DNA of 7,171 nucleotides, from contig CALXSX010000116.1 of NCBI GenBank assembly GCA_944391265.1, positions 1-7,171 of the forward strand, in the 5' to 3' direction. Below the pieces are notes generated by a model. It ran no database searches. It worked only from the letters and a program-made list of their open reading frames with translations, and was not told where the DNA came from. Below are positions 1-5,743 of the stretch, one piece after another; position 1 is the first letter of the stretch; every line of letters begins with the position of its first letter. The position numbers were made by a program, and so were the translations under genes. Source of the DNA: an uncultured Clostridia bacterium (GTDB taxonomy: Bacteria; Bacillota; Clostridia; UBA1381).

Positions 1-360
1 GTAGCGCCTATCGGCACAGACAAGGACGGAAACAGCTATAACATAAACGCCGACACGGTAGCCTCGGCGGTAGCGGCGGCAGTCCGTGCGGAAAAGCTTA
101 TACTTTTGACCGATGTAGAAGGCGTTAAGGACGCCGAAGGTAATATAGTATACGAGGCAAACAAGGAAGAGATTCTTGAAATGATTGACAACGGAGTTAT
201 AAACGGCGGCATGATACCGAAGGTTCTCGGCTGCATAGACGCAATAGATTCCGGAGTTACGGGCGTTCATATAATCGACGGACGTATTCCGCACTGCTTG
301 CTCCTTGAGATATTCACAAAATCGGGTATCGGCACACTTATCAAGGGCGATAATTATTGA
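1..360 (+). CDS. argB: Acetylglutamate kinase, C-terminal part (5' end outside window)
   Basis: This enzyme phosphorylates N-acetyl-L-glutamate with ATP, the second step of arginine biosynthesis, in the cytoplasm. The reading frame is open from base 1 to a TGA at 358-360, giving 119 residues, roughly the last 40% of a protein that is usually about 290-300 residues. Visible family motifs in order are APIG and YNINAD (bases 37-54, substrate-binding region), LLTDVEGV (103-126, nucleotide-binding part of the amino acid kinase fold), GGMIPK, and the C-terminal HIIDGR, LLEIFT and GIGT. From family knowledge, an end of the LLEIFT...GIGT type is common in hexameric, arginine-inhibited enzymes, so feedback inhibition is plausible, but the N-terminal helix that would settle it is not in view. 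proS follows after 21 nt with no terminator between them, so the two may be co-transcribed. The internal ATGs are not the true start. Confidence 0.95.
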   Translation, partial: VAPIGTDKDGNSYNINADTVASAVAAAVRAEKLILLTDVEGVKDAEGNIVYEANKEEILEMIDNGVINGGMIPKVLGCIDAIDSGVTGVHIIDGRIPHCLLLEIFTKSGIGTLIKGDNY

Positions 361-365
361 TAACG

Positions 366-371
366 AAAGGA
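366..371 (+). promoter_or_regulatory. Ribosome binding site of proS
   Basis: AAAGGA lies 10 nt before the ATG at 382. It lies only 1 nt before the in-frame TTG at 373, which is too close to be used. This spacing decides the start in favour of ATG 382. Confidence 0.7.
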
Positions 372-381
372 ATTGAATTAC

Positions 382-2079
382 ATGAGAATGTCAAAGCTGC
401 TTATGCCGACTCTTAGAGAGGTTCCGGCAGAGGCTGAGATAGTAAGCCACCAGCTCATGCTTCGCGCGGGAATGATAAGACGTCTCGCAGCAGGTATTTA
501 TTCGTATCTGCCGCTTGGGCTTCGCACACTTAAAAAGGTGGAGCAGATAGTAAGAGAGGAAATGGACAAGGCCGGAGCCCTTGAGCTTCTCATGCCGGCG
601 CTGCTTCCGGCGGAAAGCTATCAGGCGTCAGGGAGATGGGAGGTTTTCGGCGATAATATGTTCAAGCTCCGCGACAGAAACGGCAGAGATTTCTGCCTTG
701 GTCCTACGCATGAGGAGCTTTTTACCGAAACCGTATTAAACGAGGTTCACTCGTATAAGGAATATCCTTTGACGCTTTACCAGATACAGACAAAATACCG
801 TGACGAGGGCAGACCGAGATTCGGTCTTATGCGCGGCAGAGAGTTTGTTATGAAGGACGCGTACAGCTTTGACCTCACGAAAGAGGGACTCGACAAATCG
901 TACAAAGCGATGTATGATGCGTACTGCAGGATATTTACACGCCTGGGGCTTGATTACACAATAGTAGACGCTGATTCCGGAGCTATGGGCGGCAGCGGCA
1001 GTCAGGAGTTCATGGTGAAATCACCTGTCGGCGAGGACGGTATTGCATACTGTGATGCCTGCGGCTATGCGGCAAACTATGAGAAGGCTGAGTGCGTGGT
1101 ATCGGAAAAAGAGTTCCCGGAGGGCGACTTCCAGTTAGAGAAGATATATACGCCGAACGTGCATACGATTGAGGAGCTGACCGAATTTCTCGGCACCGAG
1201 CCTCACGTGTTCGCAAAAACTATAATTTACAAGGCTGACGATAAATACGTCGCTGTTATGGTCAGAGGCGACCGCGAGATAAACGAGGTAAAGCTCAAGA
1301 ACCTGCTGGGCTGCACTGAAGATCCGGAGCTTGCGCCGCCGGCAGCTGTAAGGGAGATAACAAATGCAGAGGTCGGATTTGCCGGCCCGATAGGTATAGG
1401 CATACCTGTGTACGCCGATAAGGAAGTTACGTTTATGAAAAATTTCGCAGTCGGTGCAAACGAGACAGATTATCATTTCAAAAATGTTAATATAGGCAGG
1501 GACTTTGAGCCGGACGTTGTAGCTGACCTCAGAGTAATAGAGACGGGCGATGCGTGCCCGCACTGCGGAAAGCCCATAAAGACGGCACAGGGCATAGAGG
1601 TTGGGCATATATTCAAGCTCGGCACAAAGTATTCTGACGCTTTAGGCCTTAAATCACTTGATGAAAACGGAAATACGGTAAGCGTTATAATGGGCTGCTA
1701 CGGCATAGGCGTAACAAGGTGCATTTCAGCGGCAATTGAGCAAAACCACGATGAAAACGGTATTATCTGGCCGTACTCCATCGCACCGTATCACGTATGT
1801 GTTGTCCCTGTAAACCACAAGGACGAGCAGCAGGTGAGCGAGGCTGAGAGAATATATGATGAGCTCCTGTTAAACGGTGTTGAGGTGCTCATTGACGACC
1901 GTCCGGAGCGCGCAGGCGTTAAGTTCAAGGACTGTGACCTTATCGGTATCCCGGTAAGGATAGTAGTAGGTAAGAAAATAGGTGAGGGCATAGTTGAGTT
2001 CAAGGAGAGAACAAAATCCGAGCCGGAGCTTATGAGCGTGGAGGAAGCGGTTGAAAAAGTCATTAGTATGGGTAAATAA
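382..2079 (+). CDS. proS: Proline--tRNA ligase (bacterial type with editing insertion)
   Basis: This cytoplasmic class II aminoacyl-tRNA synthetase charges tRNA-Pro with proline and should also hydrolyse mischarged Ala-tRNA-Pro. The ATG at 382 was chosen because the ribosome binding site fits and because MRMSKLLMPTLREVPAEAE matches the usual N-terminus; this gives 565 residues, a normal length. Domains: catalytic core with a GPTHEE loop (T109, E111), motif 2 around YRDEGRPRFG (R140), the INS editing domain from about residue 224 to 395, motif 3 MGCYGIGVTR (437-446), and the anticodon-binding domain from about 470 to the end. K279 in the FAKTIIY segment coincides with the editing-site lysine of the E. 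coli enzyme, followed by the GDREINEVK motif, so editing is probably intact. Two CxxC pairs (C224/C227 and C392/C395) sit exactly at the INS borders and could bind a metal. The gene follows argB closely and ends in its own terminator. Confidence 0.97.
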   Translation: MRMSKLLMPTLREVPAEAEIVSHQLMLRAGMIRRLAAGIYSYLPLGLRTLKKVEQIVREEMDKAGALELLMPALLPAESYQASGRWEVFGDNMFKLRDRNGRDFCLGPTHEELFTETVLNEVHSYKEYPLTLYQIQTKYRDEGRPRFGLMRGREFVMKDAYSFDLTKEGLDKSYKAMYDAYCRIFTRLGLDYTIVDADSGAMGGSGSQEFMVKSPVGEDGIAYCDACGYAANYEKAECVVSEKEFPEGDFQLEKIYTPNVHTIEELTEFLGTEPHVFAKTIIYKADDKYVAVMVRGDREINEVKLKNLLGCTEDPELAPPAAVREITNAEVGFAGPIGIGIPVYADKEVTFMKNFAVGANETDYHFKNVNIGRDFEPDVVADLRVIETGDACPHCGKPIKTAQGIEVGHIFKLGTKYSDALGLKSLDENGNTVSVIMGCYGIGVTRCISAAIEQNHDENGIIWPYSIAPYHVCVVPVNHKDEQQVSEAERIYDELLLNGVEVLIDDRPERAGVKFKDCDLIGIPVRIVVGKKIGEGIVEFKERTKSEPELMSVEEAVEKVISMGK

Positions 2080-2095
2080 AAACTTAAAAATGCAA

Positions 2096-2136
2096 CGGGA
2101 CAGTAAAAAACTCGGTTTTTTACTGTCTCGTTTTTG
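2096..2136 (+). terminator. Intrinsic terminator of proS, perhaps bidirectional
   Basis: A 15-bp stem (2096-2110 with 2116-2130, one G-T pair) closes a 5-base loop CTCGG and is followed by TTTTTGTTT. It lies 16 nt after the proS stop. The inner part of the stem is A6/T6. On the - strand the same hairpin follows the ATPase stop codon and is followed, after a few bases, by a run of five T, so it may also end ATPase transcription, less efficiently. Confidence 0.92.
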
Positions 2137-2141
2137 TTTGG

Positions 2142-4691
2142 TTATTTTTTTATTCTTATAATTCTTGGAATAACGAGCACCGTCGCAGAAACAGCGATTA
2201 GCTTTATCCAGAGCAGTGCGTCAAGCGGCACGACGTTAAACAGCACTCCGCTTACCGTCACTATGAATATCTGAAGAAGTGCTGTTGCGGCAATTGTAAG
2301 AAACAGCTTGCCGTTTTGCTTAGAGAACAGCTTGTTTTCTACGCAGTTAAGAGAGTTGAACAGCTGGAACATAACAAACAAAGTAAACACCACAGTCGGC
2401 ATTTTTTCGCTTCCTGCTCCGAGAAAATCAGTGAACTGCTGGAGCATAATAATAAGCGTAATATACACTCCGCTTACAAGTATCGCCTTTCCGATGCTTT
2501 TTGTAAGAATGCTGTCCGTTCTACCGGACGGCTTATTTGCCATAAGGTCTTTATCAGTCGGCAAAAGCCCGAGTATCAGCGCCGGCGGCCCGTCCATGAT
2601 TATGTTTATCCAAAGAAGCTGCAGCGGCGTGAACGGTGTTCCGAAGCCGAGAATAACGGATATGAGTACGATTGCAACTGACGACAGGTTTGCCGTGAGC
2701 TGAAACTTTATGAATCTGCGGAAGCTTTCAAATATTTCACGCCCCATTCTGACTGCCGTGGAGATAGTTGAAAAGCTGTCGTCCAAGAGCACTATGTCAG
2801 CCGCTTCCTTTGAAACCTCGGTACCTGTTATGCCCATTGCGATACCGACATCAGCAGATTTTATTGCAGGCGCATCGTTTATTCCGTCGCCTGTTACTGC
2901 CACAGCCTTGCCGAGGGATTTAAGCATATTTACTATACGGAGCTTTGTTGCCGGCGTGCTCCTCGCTATAACGAGTATATCGTCTATTTTGCTTCTCAGC
3001 TCATCATCAGACATTTTTTCTATATCCGACGCCATGAATGCCCGGTCTCTGCTCATGTCCGGGGTAAGCTCGGACGCTATCGCAAAGGCGGTGTTCAGGC
3101 TGTCGCCCGTAAGTATCTTGATATCTATTCCTGCGCTTCTGCATACTTTTACAGCGTCGTATACCTCACGTCTTATAGGGTCTGATATGCTCGCAAATCC
3201 GTCAAAAACATAGCCTGACAAACCTTCGTCATAGTCTGCTGTCGATTTGTGAGCAAATGCTATAACGCGCTGTGCCTTGAGCTGAGACGCGGCTATGGCA
3301 TCGTTTGTTTTTGTAATATCATCCGCCGTCATGGAGCAAGCCTCCATTATTTTTTCCGGGCTTCCTTTGATGTACGAGGTGTAGCCGGCTGCCGTTTTTA
3401 CTATTGTCTGCATCTGCTTTTTTTCAGAGCTGAACGGGAACACCTTTGCCACATCGGATGCATCTCTAACTGAGTACGGGTCAGTACCCTGTTCTGCACA
3501 GTAGGTTAGCAGAGCACTTTCCGTAGGATTGCCGGTAAAGTTTCCGCTCCGATCCTTTTCCGCTGTAGAGTTTACACAGATATTTCTGACAATATCGTCT
3601 TCCGACCCGAGTCTGAAAAAGTCCGTAACCGTCATTTTGTTCTCTGTCAGCGTTCCTGTCTTGTCGGTGCATATGACGTTTACTGAGCCTATTGTCTCGC
3701 ATGCGGTCATTTTTTTCACAAGAGCATTTTTCTTAGACATTCTGATTACGTTCATTGCAAGCGTTACCGCAGCTATAGTCGGAAGTCCTTCCGGCACTGA
3801 GGCAACAAGAAGTGCTACTGATGAAATCAGCGCGGAGGATACGCTTTCAAATGTAACTGTGCTGGCGATCACCATCCGTATCACCTCAAAAGCGAATATG
3901 AACGCTGCCGCTGCCCCTCCGAATACGGCTATCGTTTTTCCCAGTCCTGCGAGCTTTTCCTGGATGGGAGCTTCAGATTTCTTGCTCGATGATATTGCGC
4001 CTGCTATTTTGCCGAACTCGGAGTTGTTTCCAACACCCGTCACTATCGCCTCGCCGAAGCCGCAGGTGACAAAGCAGCCGGAGTATACCATGTTTCTTCT
4101 TTCCGCAATAGGCGTGTTTTCCGGAAGAGGCTTGTTGCTTTTCTCCTCAGGTGTGCTTTCTCCCGTTAGCGGAGCCTCGTCGCACATGAAATCACTGCAT
4201 TTGATTATTCGGCCGTCGGCGGCAATCTTATCGCCTGTGCCGAGAATAAGTATGTCCCCGACTACAACCTCTGACGGAACTATGGACGCGGAATATCCGT
4301 TTCTTTTTACGGTGACCTTTCCGCTGTTTTGCAGGCGTTCAAGCGCTTCAAATGCCTTTGCACTCCTGTTTTCCATAAACACCGTGATAGCGGTAGAGAT
4401 GACTATGGCGAGCAGTATTCCGATAGCCTCTGAAAATTCCGTGTGTTTCCCGGACATAAGTCTGACTATGTTTATAGCAAACGTGAGCAGTGCGGCGATT
4501 ATGAGCATAATCGTCATCGGCTCGCTTAGTGCTTTCAGTATTTTTGTAAAAATGGATTCAGGCTTTTCCTTATCAAAAGTGTTTTCCCCGTATTTTGCGC
4601 GGTTTATCTCGACCTGCTCATCAGTAAGTCCGTTTTCTGCATCTGAATGAAATTCCCTGATAAGTTCATCATAATTTTTTGTGTGTGCCAT
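2142..4691 (-). CDS. P2-type cation-transporting ATPase (Ca2+/Mn2+ family), probable Mn2+-induced exporter
   Basis: This is an integral membrane ATP-driven cation pump of 849 residues, full length for bacterial P2A/PMCA-like pumps. Actuator domain: TGES at 176-179. M4: VPEGLP with metal-ligand E301. Phosphorylation site: DKTGTLT with D343. Nucleotide domain: KGSPE at 442-446. P domain: TGD 528-530 and GDGINDAP 601-608. M5: FQLTANLSS with N668. M6: WINIIMDGPPAL with N696 and D700. FNSLN near 778-782 is usual for this family. E301, N696 and D700 correspond to site II of SERCA. The M5 glutamate of SERCA site I (E771) aligns with a serine, so one ion per ATP is expected. M6 resembles the SPCA Golgi Ca2+/Mn2+ pumps. 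The gene stands alone, preceded by its own promoter and a yybP-ykoY Mn2+ riboswitch, which suggests that Mn2+ is a substrate or inducer. Automatic pipelines would probably call it a Ca2+ ATPase; substrate specificity is inferred. The ATG is supported by AGGGAG 12 nt upstream. Confidence 0.95.
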   Translation of the reverse strand: MAHTKNYDELIREFHSDAENGLTDEQVEINRAKYGENTFDKEKPESIFTKILKALSEPMTIMLIIAALLTFAINIVRLMSGKHTEFSEAIGILLAIVISTAITVFMENRSAKAFEALERLQNSGKVTVKRNGYSASIVPSEVVVGDILILGTGDKIAADGRIIKCSDFMCDEAPLTGESTPEEKSNKPLPENTPIAERRNMVYSGCFVTCGFGEAIVTGVGNNSEFGKIAGAISSSKKSEAPIQEKLAGLGKTIAVFGGAAAAFIFAFEVIRMVIASTVTFESVSSALISSVALLVASVPEGLPTIAAVTLAMNVIRMSKKNALVKKMTACETIGSVNVICTDKTGTLTENKMTVTDFFRLGSEDDIVRNICVNSTAEKDRSGNFTGNPTESALLTYCAEQGTDPYSVRDASDVAKVFPFSSEKKQMQTIVKTAAGYTSYIKGSPEKIMEACSMTADDITKTNDAIAASQLKAQRVIAFAHKSTADYDEGLSGYVFDGFASISDPIRREVYDAVKVCRSAGIDIKILTGDSLNTAFAIASELTPDMSRDRAFMASDIEKMSDDELRSKIDDILVIARSTPATKLRIVNMLKSLGKAVAVTGDGINDAPAIKSADVGIAMGITGTEVSKEAADIVLLDDSFSTISTAVRMGREIFESFRRFIKFQLTANLSSVAIVLISVILGFGTPFTPLQLLWINIIMDGPPALILGLLPTDKDLMANKPSGRTDSILTKSIGKAILVSGVYITLIIMLQQFTDFLGAGSEKMPTVVFTLFVMFQLFNSLNCVENKLFSKQNGKLFLTIAATALLQIFIVTVSGVLFNVVPLDALLWIKLIAVSATVLVIPRIIRIKK

Positions 4692-4701
4692 TTAAATTTA
4701 T

Positions 4702-4709
4702 CGCTCCCT
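4702..4709 (-). promoter_or_regulatory. Ribosome binding site of the ATPase gene
   Basis: On the - strand AGGGAG (4709-4704) lies 12 nt before the ATG, a little farther than usual. The overlapping GGAGCG (4707-4702) is perfectly complementary to CGCTCC at 4764-4759 upstream in the same leader, so the site could be partly masked in the mRNA. Confidence 0.65.
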
Positions 4710-4725
4710 TTCTTCACGTAAAATT

Positions 4726-4748
4726 ATTTTACCCGATCCAGGTAAAAT
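4726..4748 (-). other. A/T-rich hairpin in the ATPase leader
   Basis: A perfect 8-bp inverted repeat, ATTTTACC / GGTAAAAT (4741-4748 with 4726-4733), has a 7-base loop. It lies between terminator 2 and the ribosome binding site, inside the loop that would form if CGCTCC (4759-4764) pairs with the Shine-Dalgarno region (4702-4707). It could be an RNA stem, a weak terminator (AATTTT follows) or a DNA operator; the sequence alone does not decide. Confidence 0.55.
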
Positions 4749-4765
4749 ATTGCATATTGGAGCGG

Positions 4766-4806
4766 AAAATAAAAAATCCGCCCTCGGCGCTTTTGCCGAA
4801 GCCGGA
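4766..4806 (-). terminator. Second intrinsic terminator in the ATPase leader (T2)
   Basis: On the - strand TCCGGCTTCGGC (4806-4795) pairs with GCCGAGGGCGGA (4788-4777): 11 of 12 positions pair, with one G-G mismatch and one T-G pair. The loop has 6 bases. TTTTTTATTTT follows at 4776-4766. It lies directly after terminator 1 and still 74 nt upstream of the ATPase start, so it must be passed for the gene to be expressed. Its 3' arm can alternatively pair with bases 4816-4825 of terminator 1. Confidence 0.85.
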
Positions 4807-4849
4807 AAAAAAGACCCGAGCACAGCAAAAAAACGTCGTACATGAGTCT
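4806..4849 (-). terminator. Riboswitch-controlled intrinsic terminator (T1, expression platform)
   Basis: On the - strand AGACTC (4849-4844) pairs with GGGTCT (4817-4812). After a 2x2 internal loop, GTACG (4841-4837) pairs with TGTGC (4824-4820). A run of seven T follows at 4812-4806. The 5' arm shares bases 4841 and 4844-4846 with the 3' strand of the aptamer helix P1, so T1 and the ligand-bound aptamer exclude each other. This is the arrangement of an ON switch: ligand prevents termination. The stem includes several G-U pairs, consistent with a structure that has to be easily displaced. Confidence 0.8.
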
Positions 4850-4933
4850 TGCTATTTAAGGCAAACCAGACCCGATTCGAGCCATGTTGTTGATTTGCCG
4901 CATATTTCATAATATGCCAACTACTCCCCCATG
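4841..4933 (-). promoter_or_regulatory. yybP-ykoY family (Mn2+) riboswitch aptamer
   Basis: Read on the - strand, the element starts with CATGGGGGAGTAG (4933-4921) and ends with TAGCAAGACTCATG (4854-4841). The conserved GGGGAGTAG and TAGCAAGAC cores are the signature of the yybP-ykoY manganese riboswitch, as in the Lactococcus lactis yoaB leader. Helices: P1 CATGGG (4933-4928) with CTCATG (4846-4841), 6 bp with one G-U; a hairpin GCATATT/AATATGC (4917-4911 with 4906-4900) with loop ATGA; and a helix GGCAAATC/GGTTTGCC (4899-4892 with 4867-4860) holding the distal loop that should dock on the P1 side. From family knowledge, Mn2+ bridges these two loops and stabilises P1. It lies just after a strong promoter, upstream of a P-type ATPase, a known target class of this riboswitch. 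Family assignment is confident; the details of the distal loop are less certain. Confidence 0.9.
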
Positions 4934-4945
4934 GATTACAGATGT

Positions 4946-4974
4946 ATTATACGATACAATCGCAAAAAAGTCAA
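4946..4974 (-). promoter_or_regulatory. Sigma-A (sigma-70 type) promoter of the riboswitch-ATPase unit
   Basis: On the - strand there is TTGACT (4974-4969), a 17-nt spacer, and a perfect TATAAT (4951-4946). The expected transcription start is near 4939, about 6 nt before the riboswitch P1 helix, giving a leader of about 248 nt. Upstream (4975-5000) the DNA is nearly pure A/T, with A and T tracts, which could act as an UP element. The near-consensus sequence suggests constitutive initiation, with regulation left to the leader RNA. Confidence 0.92.
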
Positions 4975-5002
4975 TAGTTTTTTTAAATAAATTTTTTCTT
5001 AC

Positions 5003-5043
5003 AAAAAAGCACGAAGCAAAACGAGGCTTTGCACACGTGCTTT
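5003..5043 (-). terminator. Intrinsic terminator of the gltA-tagA-tmk operon
   Basis: On the - strand AAAGCACG (5043-5036) pairs with CGTGCTTT (5013-5006). An inner stem, GCAAA with TTTGC, lies within the loop. The T run continues to 5003. The hairpin begins 7 nt after the thymidylate kinase stop codon and separates this operon from the ATPase promoter. Confidence 0.9.
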
Positions 5044-5050
5044 ATACGGT

Positions 5051-5725
5051 TTATTTTAAAATGCTCTTTACCTTTTCATACACAGCTTCATGAATATCTT
5101 CGGCGCTTAGAATTTTGCCGCCTTTTACGCAGCTTATCTCGTCCCAGCCGCAAATTGCCGATATTTCCTTGGCATTATTGTAGCTTTTTGTAAGATAGTC
5201 TAAGCTTTTTTCATGAATGTCCTTTTCATCTTTGCCGTTAATTTTGTTTTTCCTGCCCTCCATCAGTATTTTTCCATATTTTACCGGCATATCGAGAAAT
5301 ACGGTGATGTCCGGCTTGGGAAGTCCGAGCTTTGAGTATTCAAGGTCTGTTGCCCAGTCAAGAAACCGTTTTTTGTCGCTCTTGTCATTTATTTTTCCCG
5401 CCTGATGAATGAGATTTGACGTTACGTATCTGTCGGCTATTATGACAAAGCCTGCGTCATAGTCCTTTTTCCAGTCCTTTCTAAACGTGGAAAAACGATC
5501 AGCTGCAAAAAGCATTGATGCCGCGTAAGCGTTTACATCCTCAGGATTTGTACCGTAATCTCCGTTCAGGTATTCCTTTACCAGAACCGAGGACGGCTTG
5601 TCATACGCCGGAAATGAAACGAGACGCACAGGTATGTTTTCCTTTTCAAGTCGCTTCTTCAGAAGCTGTGACTGTGTTTCTTTGCCGCTTGCATCTACGC
5701 CGTCTATAGCTATGAGTATTCCCAT
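5051..5725 (-). CDS. tmk: Thymidylate kinase (dTMP kinase)
   Basis: This cytoplasmic kinase phosphorylates dTMP to dTDP with ATP, needed for dTTP supply. It has 224 residues, slightly longer than the roughly 205-215 of many bacterial enzymes. The N-terminus shows the P-loop DGVDASGKETQ (8-18). The position normally held by Ser/Thr after GK is Glu16, followed by T17; from memory such GK(E/Q)TQ forms occur in a clostridial branch of the family. The DRY motif (98-100) is followed by SNLIHQ (103-108), typical of the dTMP-binding region. A flexible, lysine-rich segment around residues 157-172 is probably the LID. The ATG is preceded by AGAGGG with a 6-nt spacer. The gene starts 18 nt after the glycosyltransferase stop codon and is the last gene of its operon, followed by a strong terminator. 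The exact substrate (dTMP rather than another nucleotide) is inferred from the family. Confidence 0.88.
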   Translation of the reverse strand: MGILIAIDGVDASGKETQSQLLKKRLEKENIPVRLVSFPAYDKPSSVLVKEYLNGDYGTNPEDVNAYAASMLFAADRFSTFRKDWKKDYDAGFVIIADRYVTSNLIHQAGKINDKSDKKRFLDWATDLEYSKLGLPKPDITVFLDMPVKYGKILMEGRKNKINGKDEKDIHEKSLDYLTKSYNNAKEISAICGWDEISCVKGGKILSAEDIHEAVYEKVKSILK

Positions 5726-5743
5726 TTTAATCCCTCTGTCTTG

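Noticed and set aside
373..381. In-frame TTG as an alternative proS start, adding three residues
   Set aside because: The Shine-Dalgarno AAAGGA ends only 1 nt before this TTG, whereas ATG 382 has a workable 10-nt spacing and gives the family's typical N-terminus.
1135..1608. Open frame of 157 codons on the - strand within proS
   Set aside because: It is antisense to the ProRS editing domain, with low-complexity Tyr/Arg/Leu composition and no known motif.
3529..4650. Long open frame of 373 codons on the + strand opposite the ATPase
   Set aside because: It lies wholly antisense to a gene with every P-type ATPase motif, has no recognisable protein motif, and is explained by the codon bias of the true gene. 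The same holds for the + strand frames 2308-3473.
4865..4885. CCCGATTCGAGCC resembles a tRNA T-arm
   Set aside because: There is no acceptor stem, D-arm or anticodon arm around it. It is the distal loop region of the riboswitch read on the opposite strand.
4698..4910. Small - strand open frame (70 codons) in the ATPase leader, with a GGGAG 13 nt before its ATG
   Set aside because: It runs through the riboswitch aptamer and both terminators. The apparent Shine-Dalgarno is the conserved GGGGAGTAG core of the aptamer. No protein family is recognisable.
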